From positions 358,302 through 422,301 of the forward strand of contig JADHVO010000005.1 in assembly GCA_016783965.1 (NCBI GenBank): a DNA stretch of 64,000 bases. Reading direction: 5' to 3'. Shown here piece after piece: positions 7,901 through 16,679 of the stretch. This DNA comes from Alphaproteobacteria bacterium (GTDB taxonomy: Bacteria > Pseudomonadota > Alphaproteobacteria > Micropepsales > Micropepsaceae). Under the pieces are notes generated by a model that was not told the origin of the DNA, searched no databases, and saw only the letters and a list, made by a program, of their open reading frames with translations. Every line of letters begins with the position of its first letter. The stretch's first letter is position 1. The position numbers and the translations under genes are program-made.

Positions 7901-9016
7901 ATGACAACGGTCCTCGACATCACGACAGACAGGCGGCTCCTGAGGGGGCGCGGAGCGGTCTCCAACACGGTCGGCCGCTACGAGAAACAGCAGCGTGTCT
8001 TGATGGACGACGGCTGGGATGATGGCTGGCGCGACGAAGATGGGGCGCCGCCGCCCCTCCGCACCGAAGTCATCCGCGATGCCACCCGCACCATCATCGC
8101 GCGCAACAAGTCGCCGGATATCGGCTTCGACCGATCGATCAATCCATATCGCGGCTGCGAGCATGGCTGCATCTACTGTTTCGCACGCCCGACGCATGCC
8201 TATCTCGGCATGTCGCCCGGCATCGACTTCGAATCCCGTCTGTTCGCCAAGCCGAACGCGGCCGAGTTGCTGCGCAACGAGCTGTCGGCGCCCGGCTATG
8301 TCCCGCGCACCATCGCCATCGGCACCAACACCGATCCCTATCAGCCGATCGAGAAGAAGATGCGCATCATGCGCTCGATCCTCGAAGTGCTGCGCGATTT
8401 CCGGCATCCGGTCGGGATCGTCACCAAGTCGCCGCTGGTGCTGCGCGACGCCGACATCCTGTCGGAGATGGCGAAGGAAGGCTTGGCCAGGGTCGCACTG
8501 AGCGTCACCACCCTCGACCGCAAGCTCGCGCGCGCGATGGAGCCCCGCGCCGGCACGCCGACGCGCCGCCTCCAGGCGATCGAAGGTCTCAGCAAGGCGG
8601 GCATCCCTACCGGCGTGATGTTCGCGCCGATCATCCCGGCGCTGAACGATCCGGAATTGGAACATGTGTTGACCGCTGCGCGCGATTGCGGCGCCCGCAC
8701 TGCCGGTTACGTGCTCCTGCGCCTGCCGCTGGAGATCAAGGATCTTTTCCGCGAATGGCTGGAGGCGAACCGTCCCGACACCGCCAAGCACGTCATGTCG
8801 CTGATCCGCGGCATGCGCGGCGGCAAGGACTATGACGCGCAATGGAACGTGCGCATGAAGGGCGCGGGTCCCTACGCTGAGATGATCGCCCAGCGCTTCC
8901 ACATGGCAGTGAAGCGCCTCGGCCTGAACCAGGACCGCCAGCCCCTGACCTTGGACAAATTCCGCAAGCCGCCCGCCACCGGGGACCAGCTGAGCCTGTT
9001 CGAAATGGCGTCCTGA
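7901..9016 (+). CDS. PA0069-type radical SAM protein (SplB-like)
   Basis: The 371-residue protein has the radical SAM cluster C-x3-C-x2-C in GCEHGCIYCFARP (~residue 90), preceded by FDRSINPYRG. It continues GTNTDPYQPIE and IVTKSPLVLRD as in the PA0069/spore-photoproduct-lyase-like family. The C-terminal DQLSLF is typical of this group. It is a 4Fe-4S/SAM enzyme; the physiological substrate is not established. ATG 7901 was chosen since the upstream extension is not conserved-looking. Confidence 0.9.
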   Translation: MTTVLDITTDRRLLRGRGAVSNTVGRYEKQQRVLMDDGWDDGWRDEDGAPPPLRTEVIRDATRTIIARNKSPDIGFDRSINPYRGCEHGCIYCFARPTHAYLGMSPGIDFESRLFAKPNAAELLRNELSAPGYVPRTIAIGTNTDPYQPIEKKMRIMRSILEVLRDFRHPVGIVTKSPLVLRDADILSEMAKEGLARVALSVTTLDRKLARAMEPRAGTPTRRLQAIEGLSKAGIPTGVMFAPIIPALNDPELEHVLTAARDCGARTAGYVLLRLPLEIKDLFREWLEANRPDTAKHVMSLIRGMRGGKDYDAQWNVRMKGAGPYAEMIAQRFHMAVKRLGLNQDRQPLTLDKFRKPPATGDQLSLFEMAS

Positions 9017-9097
9017 GGACGTTGCATCCGTTCCGGAATTGCCCGCATCTAACCTTGTCGAACCCGCTCGTCCGAGCGGAAAGCCAAGGAATTCCTG

Positions 9098-9481
9098 ATG
9101 TTTAACGACTTCGCCATGGTCGGCACCGTGTTCTGGATTGTGGTGGGCGCCGTGCTAATCGCCAACGGCTTCTTCGTCTATCAGGTCCGCATCGCCCGCT
9201 ATCGCGTGATGCAGACCCTGGCAGAGAAGGGCCAGCCCGTGCCGGTAGAGCTTTTCAATGGCGCCGTCCGAAGGGCGCACAGCGGCCTGATGCGCGCGGC
9301 CATCATCCTGATGTGCCTCGGCATCGCGTTCAGCACCTTCTTCTGGTCGATGACCTCCGTGTCGATCTTCCACGGCCCGATCGAAAGCGCGTTGTGGCTG
9401 CCGACCTTGGGCCTCTTCCCGATCATGCTGGGCCTCGCCTTCCTGCTGATGGCGTTCCTCGAGCGCACACGCCCGCAATAA
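9098..9481 (+). CDS. DUF6249-like three-span membrane protein
   Basis: The 127-residue protein has three hydrophobic segments (VFWIVVGAVLIANGFFVY; MRAAIILMCLGIAFSTFFW; LGLFPIMLGLAFLLMAFL) and a cytoplasmic loop with QTLAEKGQPVPVEL, a motif of DUF6249 proteins. It lies 24 bases before an ECF sigma gene. DUF6249 / ECF pairs recur in proteobacteria, so a role in sensing or holding the sigma factor is an inference. Confidence 0.7.
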   Translation: MFNDFAMVGTVFWIVVGAVLIANGFFVYQVRIARYRVMQTLAEKGQPVPVELFNGAVRRAHSGLMRAAIILMCLGIAFSTFFWSMTSVSIFHGPIESALWLPTLGLFPIMLGLAFLLMAFLERTRPQ

Positions 9482-9505
9482 GGAGAGAACCGTGGCGTAA
9501 TCGTC

Positions 9506-10021
9506 ATGGACGATCCCACGCTCATCGCCCGCGCAGTCAGGAAGGACGTCGCCGCCTTCAACGCGCTCGCGCGCCTGCACCAGTCGAAGGTCCGCGGCCT
9601 GCTGCTGCGCCTCACGCGCGGCAACCACGCGACGGCCGACGATCTCGCACAGGAGACGTTCCTGGAAGCCTGGCGCGGCATCGGCAATTTCCGCGGCGAC
9701 AGCGCCTTCGCGACATGGCTCTACCGCATCGCCTATTCGCGCTTCCTGATGCACGCGCGCAAGCGCAAGCCCGACGAACAGCTCGACGACTGGCAGGGCG
9801 AAGCGCCCAGCGGAGAAGCCGCCACGCACGCCCGCGTCGATCTCGAACGCGCCTTCACGAAGCTGAGCGCGCCGGAAGCCGCAGCCCTCACGATGTGCTT
9901 CGCATTGGGCCTCTCCAACACCGAAGCAGCAGAAGCTCTCGACATGCCGCTCGGCACCCTCAAATCCCACGTCCTCAGAGGACGCGAAAAACTGAAAGCG
10001 ATCCTGGGAGATCAGCCATGA
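9506..10021 (+). CDS. ECF-type RNA polymerase sigma factor
   Basis: The 171-residue protein has region 2 (AFNALARLHQSKVRGLLLRL, DDLAQETFLEAWRGIGNFRG, ATWLYRIAYSRFLMHARKR) and region 4 (LSAPEAAALTMCFALGLSNT, then GTLKSHVLRGREKLK). There is no C-terminal extension. The following gene overlaps by ATGA and encodes a one- or two-span protein in the usual anti-sigma position. Regulated stress response is likely; the signal is unknown. Confidence 0.92.
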   Translation: MDDPTLIARAVRKDVAAFNALARLHQSKVRGLLLRLTRGNHATADDLAQETFLEAWRGIGNFRGDSAFATWLYRIAYSRFLMHARKRKPDEQLDDWQGEAPSGEAATHARVDLERAFTKLSAPEAAALTMCFALGLSNTEAAEALDMPLGTLKSHVLRGREKLKAILGDQP

Positions 10022-10308
10022 ACGACACCGATCTCGACGCCCTGCTCTCGACGCCGCTCCCCGAACGTGACGCCGGCGAATTCACCGTGCTCCTGATGGA
10101 GAAGATCGCCCACGACCAGGCCCGCCCCGCGCGCATCCTGTCCTGGATCACCGTCGGCCTCCTGACCGTGATCGTCGCCGCCGCATGCCTCTACGGGGCG
10201 CAGATGATGAACCACGCGGCATCGTTCAACTTCGCGATCCCGTCGCTCCTCACGCTGCTGACGCTCGCGCTGTCCGTCGCCGTGATGCAGTCCGCGCGGG
10301 AGGGTTGA
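10018..10308 (+). CDS. Small membrane protein in anti-sigma position
   Basis: The 96-residue protein has a soluble N-terminus (LDALLSTPLPERDAGEFTVLLMEKI) followed by two hydrophobic segments (ILSWITVGLLTVIVAAACLY and FAIPSLLTLLTLALSVAVM). The ATG overlaps the sigma gene stop. Layout and topology match small membrane anti-sigma proteins, but no zinc-binding anti-sigma motif is present, so the role is inferred from position. Confidence 0.6.
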   Translation: MNDTDLDALLSTPLPERDAGEFTVLLMEKIAHDQARPARILSWITVGLLTVIVAAACLYGAQMMNHAASFNFAIPSLLTLLTLALSVAVMQSAREG

Positions 10309-10334
10309 CGATCATCATTATTTGATGATTATAT
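10305..10334 (+). promoter_or_regulatory. Promoter placing transcription start at the ATG (leaderless)
   Basis: TTGACG (10305-10310) and TTATAT (10329-10334) have 18-base spacing. Transcription would begin about six bases after the -10, at or next to the A of the ATG at 10340. An inverted repeat ATCATCA / TGATGAT (10311-10317 and 10323-10329) fills the spacer and is a plausible operator. Confidence 0.5.
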
Positions 10335-10339
10335 GATGT

Positions 10340-10960
10340 ATGGCCGAGACGAAGAAGCTGCCCCAGCCTATGCGCCCGTCCGGCTTCGGCGGCCGGATCT
10401 TCGGCGTGGCGATGGAGATGCTCTCCGCCTCAAACTATCGCTGGGTGGTCAAGCAACTCGAACCGACCGCACCGCGGACCTATCTCGAGATCGGCTTCGG
10501 CACCGGCAAGCAGGCGCAACTCGTCGCCGCCCGCTTCCATCCCGCGCACATCTTCGGAGTCGATCCGTCCGAACTGATGCTCGCCACTGCCCGCAAGCAG
10601 CTCGCGCGCTTCAGTCCCGCGACCGCCGTCGACATGCGCCTCGGCGACGACACCCTGCTCGGCCAGTGGCCGCCTGCCCCGATCGACGCCATCGTCGCGT
10701 CGCATTCCTGGCAGTTCTGGGCCGACCCGGTGACCACCCTCGCCCGCATCCGCGCTCTGCTCGCGCCGGCGGGCCGCTTCGTGATGGTGATCCGCAGCCA
10801 CATCTCCGAAGGCGTGCAGAAGTGGATACCCAACCCCATCACCAAAGCCGGCAATGAGCTCGAAGGCCTGCGCGCCGCGCTCGCCACTGCCGGGTTCCGC
10901 ATCATAGTCGATGAAAAACTGCGCACCGGTTCGCAAGGCATCGTCGCCGTCATCGCATAG
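10340..10960 (+). CDS. Class I SAM-dependent methyltransferase
   Basis: The 206-residue protein has motif I EIGFGTGKQAQLVA, acidic residue GVDPSEL, motif II-like VDMRLGDDTLL, then IDAIVASHSWQFW and LLAPAGRFVMVI. This is the small-molecule methyltransferase type. No ribosome site fits upstream, and the promoter puts the transcript start at the ATG. Substrate unknown. Confidence 0.85.
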   Translation: MAETKKLPQPMRPSGFGGRIFGVAMEMLSASNYRWVVKQLEPTAPRTYLEIGFGTGKQAQLVAARFHPAHIFGVDPSELMLATARKQLARFSPATAVDMRLGDDTLLGQWPPAPIDAIVASHSWQFWADPVTTLARIRALLAPAGRFVMVIRSHISEGVQKWIPNPITKAGNELEGLRAALATAGFRIIVDEKLRTGSQGIVAVIA

Positions 10961-11023
10961 CGGTAGACATCGTCATCGCCGCGCGGTTAAGCAGCACAGG
11001 CATCACATCGAACGAGTCCCACC

Positions 11024-11413
11024 GTGCTCAAGGTCGCCGTCGTCCGCATTTCGGGAAAAGGCCGCGGCGTCATCGCCACCGTCGCGATCGCCGCCGGCGA
11101 CACCGTGGAACGCTCGCCGGTCCTGCCGCTCTCGCTCGCCGACAGCGAATGCCCCGGCCTCAACGAGTACGGCATGGCGTGGGAGGAGAACCACGACAAC
11201 CCAACGCCGGGCAGGGAATGCTGCATCGGCCTCGGCTATCTCTCGATCTACAACCACGCCGACCGGCCGAATGCGAAGCTGGAACACCACTACGACACGG
11301 ACGAGATCAGCGTTGTCGCACTGCGCGACATCGCAGCGGGCGAAGAAATAACCTACGACTACGTTGTTCCCCTGTGGTTCACCGACGCCGGCGAGGCGAA
11401 GGCCGCCGAATAG
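11024..11413 (+). CDS. SET-domain protein methyltransferase-like
   Basis: The 129-residue protein is essentially a bare SET domain: GKGRGVIATVAIAAGDTVER, then YLSIYNHADRPNAKLEHHYD (the N-H pair that binds SAM), then ALRDIAAGEEITYDY with the catalytic Tyr. No pre- or post-SET zinc clusters. Short SET proteins of this type are scattered in bacteria, usually as protein lysine methyltransferase candidates with unknown targets. Start is GTG 11024. Confidence 0.85.
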   Translation: MLKVAVVRISGKGRGVIATVAIAAGDTVERSPVLPLSLADSECPGLNEYGMAWEENHDNPTPGRECCIGLGYLSIYNHADRPNAKLEHHYDTDEISVVALRDIAAGEEITYDYVVPLWFTDAGEAKAAE

Positions 11414-11473
11414 GCGTGCATAAGTCGGCGCCGTTCGCTTTTCGGACCGAATCCTGCTGCTAGTGTCCGCGCG

Positions 11474-12130
11474 ATGCCGCATTACATCTACGAATCGCGC
11501 GTGCTGAAGAGGATCGCCGCCGGCGGTCTGGTCGCCGGCGTGGATGAAGCCGGGCGCGGCCCGCTCGCCGGTCCGGTCGTCGCCGCCGCGGTCATCCTGC
11601 AAAAAGGAAAGATCCCCAAGGGCCTCAACGACTCGAAGCAGCTCGACGCCGAAACGCGCGAGGAACTTTTCTCTGCCATCATGTTCAACGCCGTCGCGGT
11701 CGGCGTCGGCGAGGCCACGGTCGACGAGATCGACCTCATCAACATACGCCAGGCGACGCATCAGGCGATGGCGCGCGCCGTCCGCGCCCTGCGCTTTCAG
11801 CCGGCCTTCGCGCTCGTGGACGGCAACGACGCGCCCGCATTGCCCTGCCCATGCGACACCATCATCGACGGTGACGCCAAGTCGGTCTCCATCGCAGCCG
11901 CCTCGATCATCGCCAAGGTCACGCGCGACCGCCAAATGGCCGCGCTGCACCAGGTCCATCCGCACTATGGCTGGCTGACCAACAAGGGCTACGGCACGCC
12001 CGAACACCTGACCGCACTTAACGAGCACGGGCCGTGCGCACATCACCGCCGCAGCTTCGCGCCGGTGCACCACCTTCTCTACGGCGATAGCGAGCCGGCC
12101 ACAGCACTGGTCGAAGCTGCCGCCGAATAA
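11474..12130 (+). CDS. rnhB: Ribonuclease HII
   Basis: The 218-residue enzyme removes RNA from RNA/DNA hybrids, including single ribonucleotides. Family motifs are GVDEAGRGPLAGPVVAAAV (catalytic D-E), LNDSKQLDAETRE, ALVDGNDAP (catalytic Asp), then IDGDAKSVSIAAASIIAKVT and HPHYGWLTNKGYGTPEH. The gene lies directly upstream of the ccrM leader, the usual rnhB-ccrM order in alphaproteobacteria. Confidence 0.96.
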   Translation: MPHYIYESRVLKRIAAGGLVAGVDEAGRGPLAGPVVAAAVILQKGKIPKGLNDSKQLDAETREELFSAIMFNAVAVGVGEATVDEIDLINIRQATHQAMARAVRALRFQPAFALVDGNDAPALPCPCDTIIDGDAKSVSIAAASIIAKVTRDRQMAALHQVHPHYGWLTNKGYGTPEHLTALNEHGPCAHHRRSFAPVHHLLYGDSEPATALVEAAAE

Positions 12131-12172
12131 TCCTTCACGCGCGTTATCCACACCTCCGTGGCCGCGGAGCAC

Positions 12173-12281
12173 GAGTCGTGTTCGCTACATCTGGTGGCAG
12201 TGAATCATGGGGACTCAATTAGGAGTCTAGGTTAACACCCTGATTCAAAACGGACTCTTGACGGCGAGTCGCCGGCGAATC
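12173..12281 (+). promoter_or_regulatory. ccrM leader with eight GANTC sites
   Basis: GANTC occurs at 12173, 12202, 12212, 12223, 12242, 12253, 12266 and 12277, eight copies in 109 bases between rnhB and ccrM. The product of the next gene methylates this very sequence, so promoter methylation feedback is expected. TTAAC at 12232 is a possible CtrA half-site, and TTGACG at 12258 a possible -35. Random expectation is well under one site. Confidence 0.75.
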
Positions 12282-12304
12282 ACTGTGCATCCATCTGTTG
12301 ATAA

Positions 12305-13634
<1,330 letters not shown>

Positions 13635-13638
<4 letters not shown>

Positions 13639-14759
13639 TGGCGCCTGAACAATGGCCCCTCGTCGGGAAACGCGTGCTCGACGATCTTCTTCATCACCGT
13701 CGGTAACGCCGCGGTTGAGAGATCGCGCACCCACCTCTCACCATGGCCGGGCTTGACCCGGCCACCCAGTGGGCGCGCGTCTGCGCGCCCAGACAACTCG
13801 GCGACGTAGACCTCGATCTCCAACTCGAAATGAGTAAACCCATGCCGCACCACGCCGGTCTTCTTCTTCCACTTCGCTTTGAATGGCGCTTGCGCCATCG
13901 CCTCATCCGCTGACGGAAACGTCTCACCCCACGGGCCCAGCGGCGGCTGCATCATGCCGCCGAGCAATCCCTTCTCCGGCCGCTTCACCAGCAGCACCGC
14001 GCTCTCCGCGTCGCGCGCCACGAACGCCGCGCCACGCTTCAGCGGCCGCACCATCTTCGGCGCCTTCACCGGCAGCTCTTCCTGGACACCCTTCGCCCGC
14101 GCGGCACATACATCGCCCCACGGACAGCGCTCGCACGACGGCCGCTTCGGCGTGCAGATCGCCGAGCCCAGGTCCATCAGCGCCTGCGCGAAGTCCCCGG
14201 CCCGCATCTGCGGCACCAGTGCCTGCAACGCCGCCCGCATCTCGCCTTTCGATCCCGGCAGCGGATCGGCAATCGCGAACACCCGTGCGATCACGCGCTC
14301 CGCATTCGCATCCATCGCTGCGAAGGGCAGATCGAACGCGATCGCCGAAATCGCTCCCGCCGTGTAGTCGCCTACGCCCGGCAACGCCCGCAATGCTTCA
14401 TACGTCGATGGAAACCGCCCGCCATGCTCACTCGCTACGACCTTCGCCGCCGCGTGCAGGTTGCGCGCCCGGGCGTAGTACCCAAGCCCCGCCCACGCGG
14501 TCAGCACATCGTCCTGCTTCGCCCGCGCCAGCGCTACCACATCCGGCCAGGCCTTCAGGAACTTCACGAAGTACGGCCCAACCGCCTGCACCGTCGTCTG
14601 CTGGAGCATGATCTCGCTCAGCCACACCCGGTACGGATCGGCCCGCTTCCCGCGCGGCGCCCGCCACGGAAGCGTGCGGCGATGCACGTCGTACCAGTCG
14701 AGCAAGACCTGTGCGGAAACCGCGCTGGCCTTTTGCTTCTTGGATGTTCGCGCGGGCAT
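13635..14759 (-). CDS. mutY: A/G-specific adenine DNA glycosylase
   Basis: The 374-residue enzyme removes adenine mispaired with 8-oxoguanine. Features in order are SEIMLQQTTVQAVGPYF, the helix-hairpin-helix ALRALPGVGDYTAGAISAIA, catalytic Asp in AFDLPFAAMDANAERVI, and the 4Fe-4S ligands C-x6-C-x2-C-x5-C (CTPKRPSCERCPWGDVC). A NUDIX-like 8-oxoG domain follows. That last domain contains an in-frame palindromic repeat insert (GRADARPLGGRVKPGHGERW). Divergent from the DciA-like gene with 9 bases between the start codons. Confidence 0.95.
13744..13790. repeat. Palindromic repeat element inside mutY
   Basis: Two adjacent hairpins lie within the coding frame: TGGCCGGG/CCCGGCCA (13744-13751 with 13757-13764, 5-base loop) and GGGCGCGC/GCGCGCCC (13771-13778 with 13783-13790, 4-base loop). 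The first matches the GGCCGGG-CTTGA-CCCGGCC type of intergenic repeat common in alphaproteobacterial genomes. Here it adds about 15-20 residues without breaking the frame. Confidence 0.7.
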
Positions 14760-14768
14760 ACTCCCACC

Positions 14769-15272
14769 ATGGCGCAACCGCCCCCTGAGAAACAACCGGC
14801 CGAGAAGCAGCCGTACCAACCGCCGCCGCGACGCAACTGGTCGGCGCCTGTGGGCAACGACGCGACCGTCGCCGCGCGCACCGCCTTCACGCGCGCTGGC
14901 TTCACCGATCCGACACTCGTGCTGCGGTGGAACGAGATCGCCGGCGCCGAGACCGCGCGCCTCGCCCGCCCGATCAAGCTCTCCTCCACCGGCACGCTCA
15001 CGCTCAAGGCCGAGCCCGCCGCCGCGCTCTTCCTCCAGCATGAGACGCGCGCGCTCTGCGCCCGCATCAACGGCTATCTGGGTCGCGACGCCGTGACGAA
15101 GCTGAAATTCGTGCAAGGTCCGCTTGTACCCACGCCGCCGCCTCCGCCGCGCCGCGCCAGACCCACCGAACCCGCCGCCACCGATCCCGCCCGCCGCTTC
15201 GTTGGCCCGGAAGGTCTCGGCCAGGCCCTGCTAGCCTTGGCCCGCCAGCGCACGCGCCCCACCGTGGATTGA
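14769..15272 (+). CDS. DciA-like DUF721 protein
   Basis: The 167-residue protein has the DUF721 core: LVLRWNEIAGAETARLARPI, then GTLTLKAEPAAALFLQHETR, then INGYLGRDAVTKLKFVQG (KH-like fold). N- and C-terminal tails are Pro-rich and disordered. DUF721 proteins include DciA, the loader of replicative helicase DnaB in bacteria lacking DnaC. Position between mutY and dsbA/smc is the standard alphaproteobacterial arrangement. It overlaps nothing upstream; the divergent mutY start is 9 bases away. Confidence 0.82.
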   Translation: MAQPPPEKQPAEKQPYQPPPRRNWSAPVGNDATVAARTAFTRAGFTDPTLVLRWNEIAGAETARLARPIKLSSTGTLTLKAEPAAALFLQHETRALCARINGYLGRDAVTKLKFVQGPLVPTPPPPPRRARPTEPAATDPARRFVGPEGLGQALLALARQRTRPTVD

Positions 15273-15325
15273 ACCAACCCCAACCCTCTGCCAAAAACCG
15301 TTTCGAACCGCGCTGGGAGCCCCAA

Positions 15326-15994
15326 GTGAGCCGCAATCAGGTCCTTATCGGCATCATTGTCGCCGCCATTCTCGCCCTAGGCGGCGGTTGGTACTTCCTG
15401 ATAGGCCCGGGCGCCGACGGCGACACCGGCGGCGGCACGACCAGCGGCAAGCTCCAGATCACCGCCGACGACATGACGCTCGGCAATCCGAACGCTCCGG
15501 TCCAGGTCGTCGAATACGCCGCTCCGATGTGTCCGCACTGCGCCCACATGAACGAGGAAGGCTTCCCGGTCCTCAAGAAGGACTACATCGACAAGGGCAA
15601 GGTCTTCTACGTCTTCCGCGTCTTCCCGATCGGCCAGCCCGACATCCCGGCCGAAGGCATCGCGCGCTGCCTGCCCAAGGCGAACTACTTCGCGTTCATC
15701 GACCTCCTCTTCCGCAATCAGCAGAAATGGGATCCCGAATATCAGGTGACCGACGTGCATGGCGGTCTTGTTGCGCTCGGCCGCATCGCCGGCCTCGCGC
15801 CCGACAAGATCGAGACCTGCATGGCGGATCCGGCGAACCAGCAGCGCATCATGGCCAGCCAGCAGGACGCCAGCACGCGGCTCGGCATCACCGGCACGCC
15901 CACCTTCGTCATCAACGGCGACGTGCTCCCGGGCGGCGCGCAATGGGCCACCGTGAAGGAGAAGCTGGACGCGGCGCTCGCGGCGCAGAAATAG
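15326..15994 (+). CDS. DsbA-family thiol oxidoreductase, first paralogue
   Basis: The 222-residue protein has an N-terminal membrane anchor (VLIGIIVAAILALGGGWYFL) and a thioredoxin/DsbA domain with active site APMCPHCAHM, plus the cis-Pro loop GITGTPTFVINGD. Start: GTG 15326 has GGGAG 6 bases upstream and gives the same MSRNQ N-terminus as the next paralogue, so it is preferred over TTG 15269, which overlaps the DciA-like stop. Periplasmic disulfide chemistry is expected. Confidence 0.9.
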   Translation: MSRNQVLIGIIVAAILALGGGWYFLIGPGADGDTGGGTTSGKLQITADDMTLGNPNAPVQVVEYAAPMCPHCAHMNEEGFPVLKKDYIDKGKVFYVFRVFPIGQPDIPAEGIARCLPKANYFAFIDLLFRNQQKWDPEYQVTDVHGGLVALGRIAGLAPDKIETCMADPANQQRIMASQQDASTRLGITGTPTFVINGDVLPGGAQWATVKEKLDAALAAQK

Positions 15995-16001
15995 CCGCGC
16001 G

Positions 16002-16646
16002 ATGTCACGCAACCAGGGCCTGCTCGTCGCGCTCGTCGTCGTTCTCGTGATCGGTGCGGTGGCGGCGGCATGGCATTTTCTGAGGCCGCCAGCACCGGCT
16101 GTAGCGGTCGTTGCGGTGGCCGGCGACCACACCATGGGCGATCCGCACGCGCCCGTCGTCGCCATCGAATATGCAGCGCCCCAGTGCCCCTTCTGCGCCG
16201 AGATGAACAACACCGGCATGCCGGTGCTGAAGCGCAACTACATCGACACCGGCAGGGTCTTCTACATTTTCCGGGTCTATCCCATTGGCCCGGCTGACAT
16301 TCCGGCCGAGTCGATCGCCCGCTGTTTGCCTGCGGATAAGTATTTCGCGTTCATTGACCTGCTTTACCGGAATCAGGCCAAGTGGGACCCAGAGAACGGC
16401 GTTCAGGACGTTCGGGGCGGCCTCATAGCCATGGCCCGGATCGTCGGTCTCGACGAGGCGAAGGTCGATCGGTGCGTGAACGACAAGGACACGCAGAAAC
16501 AGATCATCTCGGTCGCGGAGGATGCGGAGAAGCGTTTCGGCATAAGCGGGACACCGACCTTCGTCATCAACGGCGAGGTCCAGACGCCCGGAGCGACTTG
16601 GGACGAGATCAAGTCGAAATTGGATTCACTGCTGGCGAAGAAGTAG
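16002..16646 (+). CDS. DsbA-family thiol oxidoreductase, second paralogue
   Basis: The 214-residue protein is a tandem duplicate of the preceding gene, 7 bases downstream. It has the same MSRNQ start, a membrane anchor (LLVALVVVLVIGAVAAAWHF), active site APQCPFCAEM and cis-Pro loop GISGTPTFVING. The dipeptide differs (CPFC against CPHC), which in this family shifts redox potential, so one may act as oxidant and the other as reductant or isomerase. That division is inference. Confidence 0.9.
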   Translation: MSRNQGLLVALVVVLVIGAVAAAWHFLRPPAPAVAVVAVAGDHTMGDPHAPVVAIEYAAPQCPFCAEMNNTGMPVLKRNYIDTGRVFYIFRVYPIGPADIPAESIARCLPADKYFAFIDLLYRNQAKWDPENGVQDVRGGLIAMARIVGLDEAKVDRCVNDKDTQKQIISVAEDAEKRFGISGTPTFVINGEVQTPGATWDEIKSKLDSLLAKK

Positions 16647-16679
16647 CGCGCCAGCCAATAGCGCAAAGGCGCCAGGTCA

